From NCBI RefSeq assembly GCF_051020985.1, contig NW_027475140.1:992001-1056000 (forward strand): 64,000 nt of DNA. Direction: 5' to 3'. The stretch comes from Nomia melanderi. Taxonomy: Eukaryota; Arthropoda; Insecta; Hymenoptera; Halictidae. Shown piece after piece: positions 1 to 12,090 of the stretch. The position numbers and the translations under genes are program-made. How positions within the stretch are numbered: the first letter of the stretch is position 1; each line of letters opens with the position of its first letter. The notes beneath the pieces are model-generated. The model saw nothing but the letters and a program-made list of their open reading frames with translations, did not search any database and had not been told where the DNA came from.

Positions 1-58
1 CAGGGCCTCCTGCAGATAATTCTCTTTGGTTTATTGCGCTATCTCTAATAGCACCCGA

Positions 59-73
59 GATATCAACAGATAT
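59..73. other. Conserved EcoRV/AT dyad in the monomer (first copy shown)
   Basis: In the consensus unit, offsets 60-64 (ATATC) and 69-73 (GATAT) are inverted around ACCA, and offsets 59-64 form the palindrome GATATC. The first monomer reads GATATCAACAGATATAT. Nearly all monomers keep GATATC. Exceptions include the GAGAAAGC monomers (584, 759, 24,550, 29,976), the ACATATCAAAAG monomers (3,906, 8,979, 12,825) and CGATATATCACC or CGACATATCACC units. EcoRV should therefore cut the array to mostly 175-bp fragments. Confidence 0.85.
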
Positions 74-126
74 ATATAGGATATTCACCTGACCCTGAGG
101 GTCCGGCCCCATGAGACTGTGATTTT

Positions 127-147
127 CTCGGACCCTGGTGGTCCGAG
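127..147. other. Perfect 8-bp inverted repeat in a variant monomer (and 11 similar sites)
   Basis: CTCGGACC, a 5-bp spacer CTGGT, then GGTCCGAG is a perfect dyad. The array consensus has C in place of the A, leaving one mismatch per arm pair. Perfect versions also start at 2,051, 3,976, 5,026, 7,126, 9,049, 9,924, 12,895, 40,538, 45,438 and 62,585, and at 63,985, where the window cuts it. Similar monomers at 12,3xx, 42,1xx and 43,8xx have lost the pairing in the right arm. It could form a short hairpin or be a protein site; no function is shown. Confidence 0.85.
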
Positions 148-598
148 GTCGTTCCCGCTGCACAGATTCATGCGCCGGGCCTCCTACAGACAATGCAGTT
201 TGATTTATTGCGCTATCTGTAATAGCACCCGAGATATCACCAGATATATATTTTATTTTTCACTGACCCTGAGTGTCCGGCCCCATGAGACTGTGGTTTT
301 CTCATCCCCTGGTTGTCCGAGGTCGTTCCCACTGCACAGAGTCAGGCGCCAGGGCCTCCTACCGACAATGCGCTTCGATTTATTGCGCTATCTGTAATAG
401 CACCCGAGATATCGCCAGATATATATTGGATTTTCCCCTGAGCCGGAGTGTCCGGCCCCGTTAGACGGTGGTTTTCTCGGCCCCTGGTGGTCCGAGGTCG
501 TTCCCGCTGCCCAGATTCATGCGCCAGGGCCTCCTACAGACAGTGCACTTTGATTTATTGCGCTATCTGTAATAGCTCCCGAGAAAGCTCCATATATA

Positions 599-655
599 TG
601 CTGGATTTTTACATGACTTTGGGTGGCGGATACCGAAAATCTGTAATTTTCTCGG
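599..655. repeat. Divergent-module monomer segment 1
   Basis: A 57-bp segment beginning TGCTGGATTTTTACATGAC and running through GGGTGGCGGATACCG and AAAATCTGTAATTTTCTCGG replaces the usual segment of equal length. By eye about 20 of the 57 bases differ from the array consensus, most in the middle 30, while the flanks are ordinary satellite. The same monomer also has CCCGAGAAAGCTCCATATAT instead of CCCGAGATATCACCAGATAT. Confidence 0.92.
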
Positions 656-773
656 CCCCTGGTTGTCCGATGTCGTTCCCGCAGGCCAGATTCATGCGCC
701 AGGGCCTCCTACAGACAGTGCACCTTGATTTATTGCGCTATCTGTAATAGCTCCCGAGAAAGCTCCATATATA

Positions 774-830
774 TGCTGGATTTTTACATGACTGTGGGTG
801 GCGGATACCGAAAATCTGTAATTTTCTCGG
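774..830. repeat. Divergent-module monomer segment 2 (tandem with segment 1)
   Basis: Copy of segment 1 exactly 175 bp downstream. One change noticed is GACTGTGGGTG against GACTTTGGGTG. It keeps the GAGAAAGCTCC change and the GCAGGCCAGATTC downstream variant. Confidence 0.92.
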
Positions 831-879
831 CCCCTGGTGGTCCGAAGTCGTTCCCGCAGGCCAGATTCATGCGCCAGGG

Positions 880-1390
880 CCTCCTACAGACAATGCACTT
901 TGATTTATTGCGCTATCTGTAATAGCACCCGAAATATCACCAGATATATATTGGATTTTCCCCTGACCCTGAGTGCCCGGCCCCATGAGACTGTGGTTTT
1001 CACGGCCCCTGGTGGTCCGAGGTCGTTCCCGTTGCGCAGATTCATGCGTCAGGGCCTCCTGCCGATAATTCACTCTGCTTTATTGCGCTATCTCTAATAG
1101 CACCCGAGATATCACCAGATATATATTGGATTTTCCCCTGACCCTGAGGGTCCGGCCCCATGAGACTGTGGTTTTCTCGGCCCCTGGTGGTCCGAGGTCG
1201 TTCCCGCTGCACAGATTCATGCGCCAGGGCCTCCTACAGACAATGCACTTTGATTTATTGCGCTATCTGTAATAGCACCCGAGATATCACCAGATATATA
1301 TTGGATTTTTCACTGACCCTGAGTGTCCGGCCCCATGAGACGGTGGTTTTCTCGGCCCCTGGTGGTCCGAGGTCGTTCCCGCTGCCCACA
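880..1390. repeat. Segment copied at 8,228-8,738 (offset 7,348 bp)
   Basis: About 510 bp match at 42 units minus 2. Shared private variants are CCCGAAATATCACC, GAGTGCCCGGCC, GGTTTTCACGGCC, CCCGTTGCGCAG and CTGCCGATAATTCACTCTGC. One difference noticed is ATGCGTCAGG against ATGCGACAGG. Confidence 0.85.
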
Positions 1391-3494
1391 TTCATGCGCC
1401 AGGGCATCCTACAGACAATGCACTCTGATTTATTCCGCTATCTGTAATAGCACCCGAGATATCACCAGATATATATTGGATTTTACCCTGACCCTGAGTG
1501 TCCGGCCCCATGAGACGGTCGTTGTCTCGGCCCCTGGAGGTCCGAGGACGGTCCCGCTGCACAGATTCATGCGCCAGGGCCTCCTACACGTAATGAACTT
1601 TGATTTATTGCGCTATCTGTAATAGCACCCGAGATATCACCAGACATATATTTGATTTTACCCTGACCCTGAGTGTCCAGCCCCATGAGACGGTTGTTGT
1701 CTCGGCCCCTGGTGGTCCGAGGTCGTTCCCGCTGCACAGATTCATGCGCCAGTGTCTCCTGCAGATAATTCACTTTGGTTTATTGCCCTATCTCTAATAG
1801 CACCCAAGATATCAACAGATATATATTGGATTTTACCCTGACCCAGAGTGTTCGGCCCCATGAGACTGTGGTTGTCTCGGCCCCTTGTGTTCCGAGGTCG
1901 TTCCCGCTGCACAGATTCATGCGCCAGGGCCTCCTACAGACAATGCACTTTGATTTATTGCGCTATCTGTAATAGCACCCGAGATATCACCAGATATATA
2001 TTTTATTCTTCACTGACCCTGAGTGTCCGGCCCCATGAGACTGTGGTTTTCTCGGACCCTGGTGGTCCGAGGTCGTTCCCGCTGCACAGATTCATGCGCC
2101 AGGGCCTCCTACAGTCAATGCACTTTGATTTATTGCGCTATCTGTAATAGCACCCGAGATATCACCAGATATATATTGGATTTTTCACTGACCCTGAGTG
2201 TCCGGCCTCATGAGACGGTGGTTTTCTCGGCCCCTGGTGGTCCGAGGTCGTTCCCGCTGTACAGATTCATGCGCCAGGGCCTCCTACAGACAATGAACTT
2301 TGATTTATTGCGCTATATGTAATAGCACCCGAGATATCACCAGATATATATTGGATTTTACCCTGACCCTGAGTGTCAGGCCCCATGAGACGGTTGTTGT
2401 CTCGGCCCCTGGTGGTCCGAGGTCGTTCCCGCTGCACAGATTCATGCGCCAGTGTCTCCTGCAGACGATGAACTTTGATTTATTGCGCTATATGTAATAG
2501 CACCCGAGATATCACCAGATATATATTGGATTTTACCCTGACCCTGAGTGTCCAGCCCCATGAGACGGTTGTTGTGTCGGCCCCTGGTGGTCCGAGGTCG
2601 TTCCCGCTGCACAGATTCATGCGCCAGTGTCTCCTGCAGATAATTCACTTTGGTTTATTGCCCTATCTCTAATAGCACCCAAGATATCAACAGTTATATA
2701 TTGGATTTTACCCTGACCCAGAGTGTTCGGCCCCATGAGACGTTGGTTTACTCGGCCCCTGGTTGTCGGAGGTCGTTCCCGCTACACAGATGCATGCGGC
2801 AGGGCCCCCTGCAGATAATTCACTTCGGTTTATTGCGCTATCTCTAATAGCACCCGAGATATCACCAGATATATATTGGGTTTTCCCATGACCCTGAGTG
2901 TCCGGCCCCATGAGACGGTGGTTTTATCGGCCCGTGGTGGTCCGAGGTCGTTCCCGCTGCACAGATTCATGCGCCAGGGCCTCCTACAGACAATGCACTT
3001 TGATTTATTGCCCTATCTGTAATAGCACCCGAGATATCACCATATATATATTGGATTTTTCACTGACCCTGAGTGTCCGGCCCCATGAGACGGTGGTTTT
3101 CTCGGCCCCTGGTGGTCCGAGGTCGTTTCCGCTGTACAGATTCATGCGCCAGGGCCTCCTACAGACAATGAACTATGATTTATTGCGCTATATGTAATAG
3201 CACCCGAGATATCACCAGATATATATTGGATTTTACCCTGAGCCTGAGTGTCCGGCCCCATGAGACGGTGGTTTTATCGGCCCGTGGTGGTCCGAGGTCG
3301 TTCCCGCTGCACAGATTCATGCGCCAGGGCCTCCTGCAGATAATTCACTTTGGTTTATTGCGCTATCTCCAATAGCACCCGAGATATCACCAGATATATA
3401 TTGGATTTTCCCCTGACCCCCAGTGTCCGGCTCCATGAGACTGTGGTTCTCTCGGCCCCTGGTGGTCCGAGGTCGTTCCCGCTGCACAGAATCA

Positions 3495-4378
3495 TGCGCC
3501 AGGGCCTCCTACAGACAATGCACTTTGATTTATTGCGCTATCTGTAATAGCACCCGAGATATCACCAGATATATATTGGATTTTTCACTGACCCTGAGTG
3601 TCCGGCCCCATGAGACGGTGGTTTTCCCGGCCCCTGGTGGTCCGAGGTCGTTCCCGCTGCCCATATTCATGCGCCAGGGCCTCCTACAGACAATGCACTT
3701 TGATTTATTGCGCTATATGTAATAGCACCCGAGATATCACCAGATATATATTGGATTTTACCCTGACCCTGAGTGTCCGGCCCCATGAGACGGTGGTTGT
3801 CTCGGCCCCTGGTGGTCCGAGGTCGTTCCCGCTGCACAGATTCATGCGCCAGTGTCTCCTGCAGATAATTCACTTTGGTTTATTGCGCTATCTCTAATAG
3901 CACACAACATATCAAAAGATATATATTGGATTTTTCCCTGACGCTGAGTGTCCGGCCCCATGAGACTGTGGTTTTCTCGGACCCTGGTGGTCCGAGGTCG
4001 TTCCCGCTGCACAGATTCATGCGCCAGGGCCTCCTACAGACAATGCACTTTGATTTATTGTGCTATCTGTAATAGCACCCGAGATATCACCAGATATATA
4101 TTGGATTTTTCCCTGACCCTGAGTGTCCGGCCCCATGAGACGGTGGTTGTCTCGGCACCTTGTGTTCCGAGGTCGTTCCCGCAGCACAGATTCATGTGCC
4201 AGGGCCTCCTACAGACAATGCACTTTGATTTATTGCGCTATCTGTAATAGCACCCGAGATATCACCAGATATATATTTTATTTTTCACTGACCCTGAGTG
4301 TCCGGCCCCATGAGACGGTGTTTTCCTCGGCCCCTGGTGGTCCGAGGTCGTTCCCGCTGTACAGATTCATGCGCCAGG
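3495..4378. repeat. Segment copied at 8,568-9,451 (offset 5,073 bp)
   Basis: About 884 bp, or five monomers, match at an offset of 5,073 bp (29 units minus 2). Shared rare variants are CTGCCCATATTCATG, GCACACAACATATCAAAAG, CACCTTGTGTTCCGAGG and GGTGTTTTCCTCGG. Differences noticed include two C-to-T changes near 8,850-8,865. The match stops after CATGCGCCAG, where the left copy continues GGCCTCCTACAG and the right copy TGTCTCCTGCAG. Confidence 0.85.
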
Positions 4379-4949
4379 GCCTCCTACAGACAATGCACTT
4401 TGATTTATTGCGCTATCTGTAATAGCACCCGACATATCACCAGATATATATTGGATTTTCCCCTGTTCCTGAGTGTCCGGCCCCATGAGACGGTGGTTGT
4501 CTCGGCCCCTGGAGGTCTGAGGACGTTCCCGCTGCACAGATTCATGCGCCAGGGCCTCCTACAGACAATGCACTTTGATTTATTGCGCTATCTCTAATAG
4601 CACCCGAGATATCACCAGATATATATTGGATTTTCCCCTGACCCTGAGTGTCCGGCCCCATGAGACTGTGGTTTTCTCGTCCCCTGGTTGTCCGAGGTCG
4701 TTCCCACTGCACAGATTCAGGCGCCAGGGCCTCCTACAGACAATGCGCTTCGATTTATTGCGCTATCTGTAATAGCACCCGAGATATCACCAGATATATA
4801 TTGGATTTTTCCCTGACCCTGAGTGTCCGGCACCATGAGACTGTGATTTTCTCGGCCCCTGGTGGTCCGAGGTCGTTCCCGTTGCACAGATTCATGCGCC
4901 AGGGCCTCCTGCAGATAATTCACTTTGGTTTATTGCGCTATCTCTAATA

Positions 4950-5430
4950 GCACCCGAGATATCACCAGATATATATTGGGTTTTCCCCTGACCCTGAGTG
5001 TCCGGCCCCATGAGACTGTGATTTTCTCGGACCCTGGTGGTCCGAGGTCGTTCCCGCTGCACAGATTCATGCGCCAGTTCCTCCTACAGACAATGCACTT
5101 TGATTTATTGCGCTATCTGTAATAGCACCCGAGATATCACCAGATATATATTGGATTTTTCACTGACCCTGAGTGTCCGGCCCCATGAGACGGTGGTTTT
5201 CTCGGCCGCTGGTGGTCCGAGGTCGTTCCCGCTGTACAGATTCATGCGCCAGGGCCTCCTACAGACAATGAACTATGATTTATTGCGCTATATGTAATAG
5301 CACCCGAGATATCACCAGATATATATTGGATTTTACCCTGACCCTGAGTGTCCGGCCCCATGAGACGGTGGTTGTCTCGGCCCCTGGTGGTCCGAGGTCG
5401 CTCCCGCTGCACAGATTCATGCGCCAGTGT
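4950..5430. repeat. Segment copied at 12,294-12,774 (offset 7,344 bp)
   Basis: Matches at 42 units minus 6, because three 2-bp deletions lie between the copies. Shared variants include ATATTGGGTTTTCCCC, CTGTGATTTTCTCGG and AATGAACTATGATTTATTG. The right copy has picked up extra changes such as CCTGCTGGTGCGAGG. Confidence 0.75.
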
Positions 5431-6639
5431 CTCCTGCAGATAATTCACTTTGGTTTATTGCCCTATCTCTAATAGCACAGAAGATATCAACAGATATATA
5501 TTGGATTTTTCCCTGACCCTGAGTGTCCGGCCCCATGAGACTGTGGTTTTCTCGGCCCCTGGTGGTCCGAGGTCGTTCCCGCTGTACAGATTCATGCGCC
5601 AGGGCCTCCTACAGACAATGCACTTTGATTTATTTCGCTATCTGTAATAGCACCCGAGATATCGCCAGATATATATTGGATTTTTCCCTGACCCTGAGAG
5701 TCCGGTCCCATGAGACGGTGCTTTTCTCGGCCCCTGGTGGTCCGAGGTCGTTCCCGCTGTACAGATTCATGCGCCAGGGCCTCCTACAGACAATGCAGTT
5801 TGATTTATTGCGCTATATGTAATAGCACCCGAGATATCACCAGATGTATATTGGATTTTACCCTGACCCTGAGTGTCCGGCCCCATGAGACGGTGGTTGT
5901 CTCGGCCCCTGGTGGTCCGAGGTCGTTCCCGCTGCACAGATTCATGCGCCAGGGCCTCCGACAGACAATGCACTTTGATTTATTGCGCTATCTGTAATAG
6001 CACCCGAGATATCACCAGATATATATTGAATTTTTCAATGACCTTGAGTGTCCGGCCCCATGAGACGGTGGTTTTCTCGGCCCCTGGTGGTCCGAGGTCG
6101 TTCCCGCTGTACAGATTCATGCGCCAGGGCCTCCTACAGACAATGAACTTTGATTTATTGCGCTATATGTAATAGCACCCGGGATATCACCAGATATATA
6201 TTGGATTTTACCCTGACCCTGAGTGTCAGGCCCCATGAGACGGTTGTTGTCTCGGCCCCTGGTGGTCCGAGGTCGTTCCCGCTGCACAGATTCATGCGCC
6301 AGTGTCTCCTGCAGACAATGAACTTTGATTTATTGCGCTATCTGTAATAGCACCCGAGATATCACCAGATATATATTGGATTTTTCAATGACCTTGAGTG
6401 TCCGGCCCCATGAGACGGTGGTTTTCTCGGCCCCTGGTGGTCCGAGGTCGTTCCCGCTGTACAGATTCATGCGCCAGGGCCTCCTACAGACAATGAACTT
6501 TGATTTATTGCGCTATATGTAATAGCACCCGGGATATCACCAGATATATATTGGATTTTACCCTGACCCTGAGTGTCAGGCCCCATGAGACGGTTGTTGT
6601 CTCGGCCCCTGGTGGTCCGAGGTCGTTCCCGCTGCACAG

Positions 6640-7893
6640 ATTCATGCGCCAGTGTCTCCTGCAGACAATGAACTTTGATTTATTGCGCTATATGTAATAG
6701 CACCCGAGATATCACCAGATATATATTGGATTTTACCCTGACCCTGAGTGTCCAGCCCCATGAGACGGTTGTTGTCTCGGCCCCTGGTGGTCCGAGGTCG
6801 TTCCCCCTGCACAGATTCATGCGCCAGTGTCTCCTGCAGATAATTCACTTTGGTTTATTGCCCTATCTCTAATAGCACCCAAGATATCAACAGATATATA
6901 TTGGATTTTACCCTGACCCAGAGTGTTCGGCCCCATGAGACGGTGGTTGTCTCGGCCCCTGGTGGTCCGAGGTCGTTCCCGCTGCACAGATTCATGCGCC
7001 AGGGCCTCCTACAGACAATGCACTTTGATTTATTGCGCTATCTGTAATAGCACCCGAGATATCACCAGATATATATTGGATTTTTCCCTGACCCTGAGTG
7101 TCCGGCCCCATGTGACTGTGATTTTCTCGGACCCTGGTGGTCCGAGGTCGTTCCCGCTGCGCAGATTCATGCGCCAGGGCCTCCTACAGTCAATGCATTT
7201 TGATTTATTGCGCCATCTGTAATAGCGCCCGAGATATCACCAGATATATTGGATTTTTCAATGACCCTGAGTGTCCGGCCCCATGAGACGGTGGTTTTCT
7301 CGGCCCCTGGTGGTCCGAGGTCGTTCCCGCTGCACAGATTCATGCGCCAGTGTCTCCTGCAGACATTGAACTTTGATTTATTGCGCTATATGTAATAGCA
7401 CCCGAGATATCACCAGATATATATTGGATTTTACCCTGACCCTGAGTGTCCGGCCCCATGAGACGGTGGTTGTCTCGGCCCCTGGTGGTCCGAGGTCGTT
7501 CCCGCTGCACAGATTCATGCGCCAGGTCCTCCTGCAGATAATTCACTTTGGTTTATTGCGCTATCTCTAATAGCACCCAAGATATCACCAGATATATATT
7601 GGATTTTTCCCTGACCCTGAGTGTCCGGCCCCATGAGACTGTGGTTTTCTCGGCCCCTGGTGGTCCGAGGTCGTTCCCGTTGCACAGATTCATGCGCCAG
7701 GGCCTCCTGCAGATAATTCACTTTGGTTTATTGCGCTATCTCTAATAGCACCCGAGATATCGCCAGATATATATTGGATTTTTCACTGACCCTGAGTGTC
7801 CGGCCCCATGAGACGGTGGTTTTCTCGGCCCCTGGTGGTCCGAGGTCGTTCCCGCTGTATAGATTCATGCGCCAGGGCCTCATAGAGACAATG
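6640..7893. repeat. Higher-order block repeated at 9,438-10,691 and, rearranged, at 10,836-12,090
   Basis: The block is repeated at an offset of 2,798 bp (16 monomers minus 2). Across about 1.25 kb I noticed only a few differences, for example CCCCCTGCAC against CCCGCTGCAC and GATATCGCCAG against GATATCACCAG. A third version lies a further 1,398 bp on (8 monomers minus 2), with one monomer removed and another added near 11,230-11,540. Each version carries one 173-bp monomer as a marker. Confidence 0.85.
7175..7347. repeat. 173-bp monomer (2-bp deletion)
   Basis: Reads GCGCCATCTGTAATAGCGCC, then CAGATATATTGG instead of CAGATATATATTGG, then TTTTTCAATGACC. The deletion lies near 7,243-7,250 within a TA dinucleotide run. 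The same three linked changes recur at 9,973-10,145 and 11,196-11,368, so the three monomers descend from one ancestor. Confidence 0.92.
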
Positions 7894-8567
7894 CACTTTG
7901 ATTTATTGCGCTATATGTAATAGCACCCGAGATATCACCAGATATATATTGGATTTTCCCCTGACCCTGAGGGTCCGGCCCCATGAGACTGTGGTTTTCT
8001 CGGCCCCTGGTGGTCCGAGGTCGTTCCCGCTGCACAGATTCATGCGCCAGGGCTTCCTACAGACAACGCACTTTGATTTATTGCGCTATCTCTAATAGCA
8101 CCCGAGATATCACCAGATATATATTGGGTTTTTCACTGACCCTGAGTGTCGGGCCCCATGAGACGGTGGTTTTCCCGGCCCCTGGTGGTCCGAGGTCGTT
8201 CCCGCTGCCCAGATTCATGCGCCAGGGCCTCCTACAGACAATGCACTTTGATTTATTGCGCTATCTGTAATAGCACCCGAAATATCACCAGATATATATT
8301 GGATTTTCCCCTGACCCTGAGTGCCCGGCCCCATGAGACTGTGGTTTTCACGGCCCCTGGTGGTCCGAGGTCGTTCCCGTTGCGCAGATTCATGCGACAG
8401 GGCCTCCTGCCGATAATTCACTCTGCTTTATTGCGCTATCTCTAATAGCACCCGAGATATCACCAGATATATATTGGATTTTCCCCTGACCCTGAGGGTC
8501 CGGCCCCATGAGACTGTGGTTTTCTCGGCCCCTGGTGGTCCGAGGTCGTTCCCGCTGCACAGATTCA

Positions 8568-9451
8568 TGCGCCAGGGCCTCCTACAGACAATGCACTTTG
8601 ATTTATTGCGCTATCTGTAATAGCACCCGAGATATCACCAGATATATATTGGATTTTTCACTGACCCTGAGTGTCCGGCCCCATGAGACGGTGGTTTTCC
8701 CGGCCCCTGGTGGTCCGAGGTCGTTCCCGCTGCCCATATTCATGCGCCAGGGCCTCCTACAGACAATGCACTTTGATTTATTGCGCTATATGTAATAGCA
8801 CCCGAGATATCACCAGATATATATTGGATTTTACCCTGACCCTGAGTGTCTGGCCCCATGAGATGGTGGTTGTCTCGGCCCCTGGTGGTCCGAGGTCGTT
8901 CCCGCTGCACAGATTCATGCGCCAGTGTCTCCTGCAGATAATTCACTTTGGTTTATTGCGCTATCTCTAATAGCACACAACATATCAAAAGATATATATT
9001 GGATTTTTCCCTGACGCTGAGTGTCCGGCCCCATGAGACTGTGGTTTTCTCGGACCCTGGTGGTCCGAGGTCGTTCCCGCTGCACAGATTCATGCGCCAG
9101 GGCCTCCTACAGACAATGCACTTTGATTTATTGTGCTATCTGTAATAGCACCCGAGATATCACCAGATATATATTGGATTTTTCCCTGACCCTGAGTGTC
9201 CGGCCCCATGAGACGGTGGTTGTCTCGGCACCTTGTGTTCCGAGGTCGTTCCCGCAGCACAGATTCATGTGCCAGGGCCTCCTACAGACAATGCACTTTG
9301 ATTTATTGCGCTATCTGTAATAGCACCCGAGATATCACCAGATATATATTTTATTTTTCACTGACCCTGAGTGTCCGGCCCCATGAGACGGTGTTTTCCT
9401 CGGCCCCTGGTGGTCCGAGGTCGTTCCCGCTGTACAGATTCATGCGCCAGT
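8568..9451. repeat. Copy of the 3,495-4,378 segment
   Basis: Matches the left segment at an offset of 5,073 bp, including GCACACAACATATCAAAAG, which lacks the EcoRV site. The CACACAACAT monomer occurs a third time at 12,820. Confidence 0.85.
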
Positions 9452-10691
9452 GTCTCCTGCAGACAATGAACTTTGATTTATTGCGCTATATGTAATAGCA
9501 CCCGAGATATCACCAGATATATATTGGATTTTACCCTGACCCTGAGTGTCCAGCCCCATGAGACGGTTGTTGTCTCGGCCCCTGGTGGTCCGAGGTCGTT
9601 CCCGCTGCACAGATTCATGCGCCAGTGTCTCCTGCAGATAATTCACTTTGGTTTATTGCCCTATCTCTAATAGCACCCAAGATATCAACAGATATATATT
9701 GGATTTTACCCTGACCCAGAGTGTTCGGCCCCATGAGACGGTGGTTGTCTCGGCCCCTGGTGGTCCGAGGTCGTTCCCGCTGCACAGATTCATGCGCCAG
9801 GGCCTCCTACAGACAATGCACTTTGATTTATTGCGCTATCTGTAATAGCACCCGAGATATCACCAGATATATATTGGATTTTTCCCTGACCCTGAGTGTC
9901 CGGCCCCATGTGACTGTGATTTTCTCGGACCCTGGTGGTCCGAGGTCGTTCCCGCTGCGCAGATTCATGCGCCAGGGCCTCCTACAGTCAATGCATTTTG
10001 ATTTATTGCGCCATCTGTAATAGCGCCCGAGATATCACCAGATATATTGGATTTTTCAATGACCCTGAGTGTCCGGCCCCATGAGACGGTGGTTTTCTCG
10101 GCCCCTGGTGGTCCGAGGTCGTTCCCGCTGCACAGATTCATGCGCCAGTGTCTCCTGCAGACATTGAACTTTGATTTATTGCGCTATATGTAATAGCACC
10201 CGAGATATCACCAGATATATATTGGATTTTACCCTGACCCTGAGTGTCCGGCCCCATGAGACGGTGGTTGTCTCGGCCCCTGGTGGTCCGAGGTCGTTCC
10301 CGCTGCACAGATTCATGCGCCAGGTCCTCCTGCAGATAATTCACTTTGGTTTATTGCGCTATCTCTAATAGCACCCAAGATATCACCAGATATATATTGG
10401 ATTTTTCCCTGACCCTGAGTGTCCGGCCCCATGAGACTGTGGTTTTCTCGGCCCCTGGTGGTCCGAGGTCGTTCCCGTTGCACAGATTCATGCGCCAGGG
10501 CCTCCTGCAGATAATTCACTTTGGTTTATTGCGCTATCTCTAATAGCACCCGAGATATCACCAGATATATATTGGATTTTTCACTGACCCTGAGTGTCCG
10601 GCCCCATGAGACGGTGGTTTTCTCGGCCCCTGGTGGTCCGAGGTCGTTCCCGCTGTATAGATTCATGCGCCAGGGCCTCATAGAGACAATG
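9438..10691. repeat. Second copy of the 6,640-7,893 higher-order block
   Basis: Matches at an offset of 2,798 bp up to CTCATAGAGACAATG. There the left copy reads CACTTTG and this copy reads AACTTTG, marking the junction with a different block. Confidence 0.85.
9973..10145. repeat. 173-bp monomer, second copy
   Basis: Same linked changes as the 7,175 monomer: CGCCATCTG, TAGCGCCCG, the shortened TATATTGG run and TTCAATGACC. Confidence 0.92.
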
Positions 10692-10835
10692 AACTTTGAT
10701 TTATTGCGCTATATGTAATAGCACCCGGGATATCACCAGATATATATTGGATTTTACCCTGACCCTGAGTGTCAGGCCCCATGAGACGGTTGTTGTCTCG
10801 GCCCCTGGTGGTCCGAGGTCGTTCCCGCTGCACAG

Positions 10836-12090
10836 ATTCATGCGCCAGTGTCTCCTGCAGACAATGAACTTTGATTTATTGCGCTATATGTAATAGCACC
10901 CGAGATATCACCAGATATATATTGGATTTTACCCTGACCCTGAGTGTCCAGCCCCATGAGACGGTTGTTGTCTCGGCCCCTGGTGGTCCGAGGTCGTTCC
11001 CGCTGCACAGATTCATGCGCCAGTGTCTCCTGCAGATAATTCACTTTGGTTTATTGCCCTATCTCTAATAGCACCCAAGATATCAACAGATATATATTGG
11101 ATTTTACCCTGACCCAGAGTGTTCGGCCCCATGAGACGGTGGTTGTCTCGGCCCCTGGTGGTCCGAGGTCGTTCCCGCTGCACAGATTCATGCGCCAGGG
11201 CCTCCTACAGACAATGCATTTTGATTTATTGCGCCATCTGTAATAGCGCCCGAGATATCACCAGATATATTGGATTTTTCAATGACCCTGAGTGTCCGGC
11301 CCCATGAGACGGTGGTTTTCTCGGCCCCTGGTGGTCCGAGGTCGTTCCCGCTGCACAGATTCATGCGCCAGGGCCTCCTACCGACAATGTACTTTGATTT
11401 ATTGCGCTATATGTAATAGCACCCGAGATATCACCAGATATATATTGGATTTTACCCTGACCCTGAGTGTCAGGCCCCATGAGACGGTTGTTGTCTCGGC
11501 CCCTGGTGGTCCGAGGTCGTTCCCGCTGCACAGATTCATGCGCCAGTGTCTCCTGCAGACATTGAACTTTGATTTATTGCGCTATATGTAATAGCACCCG
11601 AGATATCACCAGATATATATTGGATTTTACCCTGACCCTGAGTGTCCGGCCCCATGAGACGGTGGTTGTCTCGGCCCCTGGTGGTCCGAGGTCGTTCCCG
11701 CTGTACAGATTCATGCGCCAGGTCCTCCTGCAGATAATTCACTTTGGTTTATTGCGCTATCTCTAATAGCACCCAAGATATCACCAGATATATATTGGAT
11801 TTTTCCCTGACCCTGAGTGTCCGGCCCCATGAGACTGTGGTTTTCTCGGCCCCTGGTGGTCCGAGGTCGTTCCCGTTGCACAGATTCATGCGCCAGGGCC
11901 TCCTGCAGATAATTCACTTTGGTTTATTGCGCTATCTCTAATAGCACCCGAGATATCACCAGATATATATTGGATTTTTCACTGACCCTGAGTGTCCGGC
12001 CCCATGAGACGGTGGTTTTCTCGGCCCCTGGTGGTCCGAGGTCGTTCCCGCTGTATAGATTCATGCGCCAGGGCCTCATAGAGACAATGC
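10836..12090. repeat. Third, rearranged copy of the same higher-order block
   Basis: Matches 9,438-10,691 at an offset of 1,398 bp on both flanks. In the middle, the monomer at 11,196 jumps early into the CATTTTGATTTATTGCGCC variant, and a compensating monomer with CTACCGACAATGTAC appears at 11,369. Total unit number is unchanged. Confidence 0.8.
11196..11368. repeat. 173-bp monomer, third copy
   Basis: Same linked changes as the 7,175 monomer, but the upstream neighbour differs. This shows that a junction formed beside it. Confidence 0.92.

Noticed and set aside
137..152. RNA polymerase III B-box-like element (GGTCCGAGGTC)
   Set aside because: Only partial resemblance to GGTTCGANTCC, no convincing A box at the right spacing, and no T-run terminator placed to match. 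Not supportable as a tRNA or SINE promoter.
599..655. Transposon insertion to explain the divergent module
   Set aside because: The segment has exactly the length it replaces and has no terminal repeats or target-site duplication; replacement by a related monomer fits better.
3598..3897. Recurrent ~99-aa plus-strand open frames, many with near-identical products, as a multigene family
   Set aside because: They follow the 175-bp period, shift frame each unit, overlap one another and share stops with the repeat. There is no start context, no intergenic sequence and no recognisable domain.
4717..4923. Recurrent 68-aa minus-strand open frames as small proteins
   Set aside because: They are the complement of the same monomers, lack any independent signal and vary wherever the DNA monomer varies.
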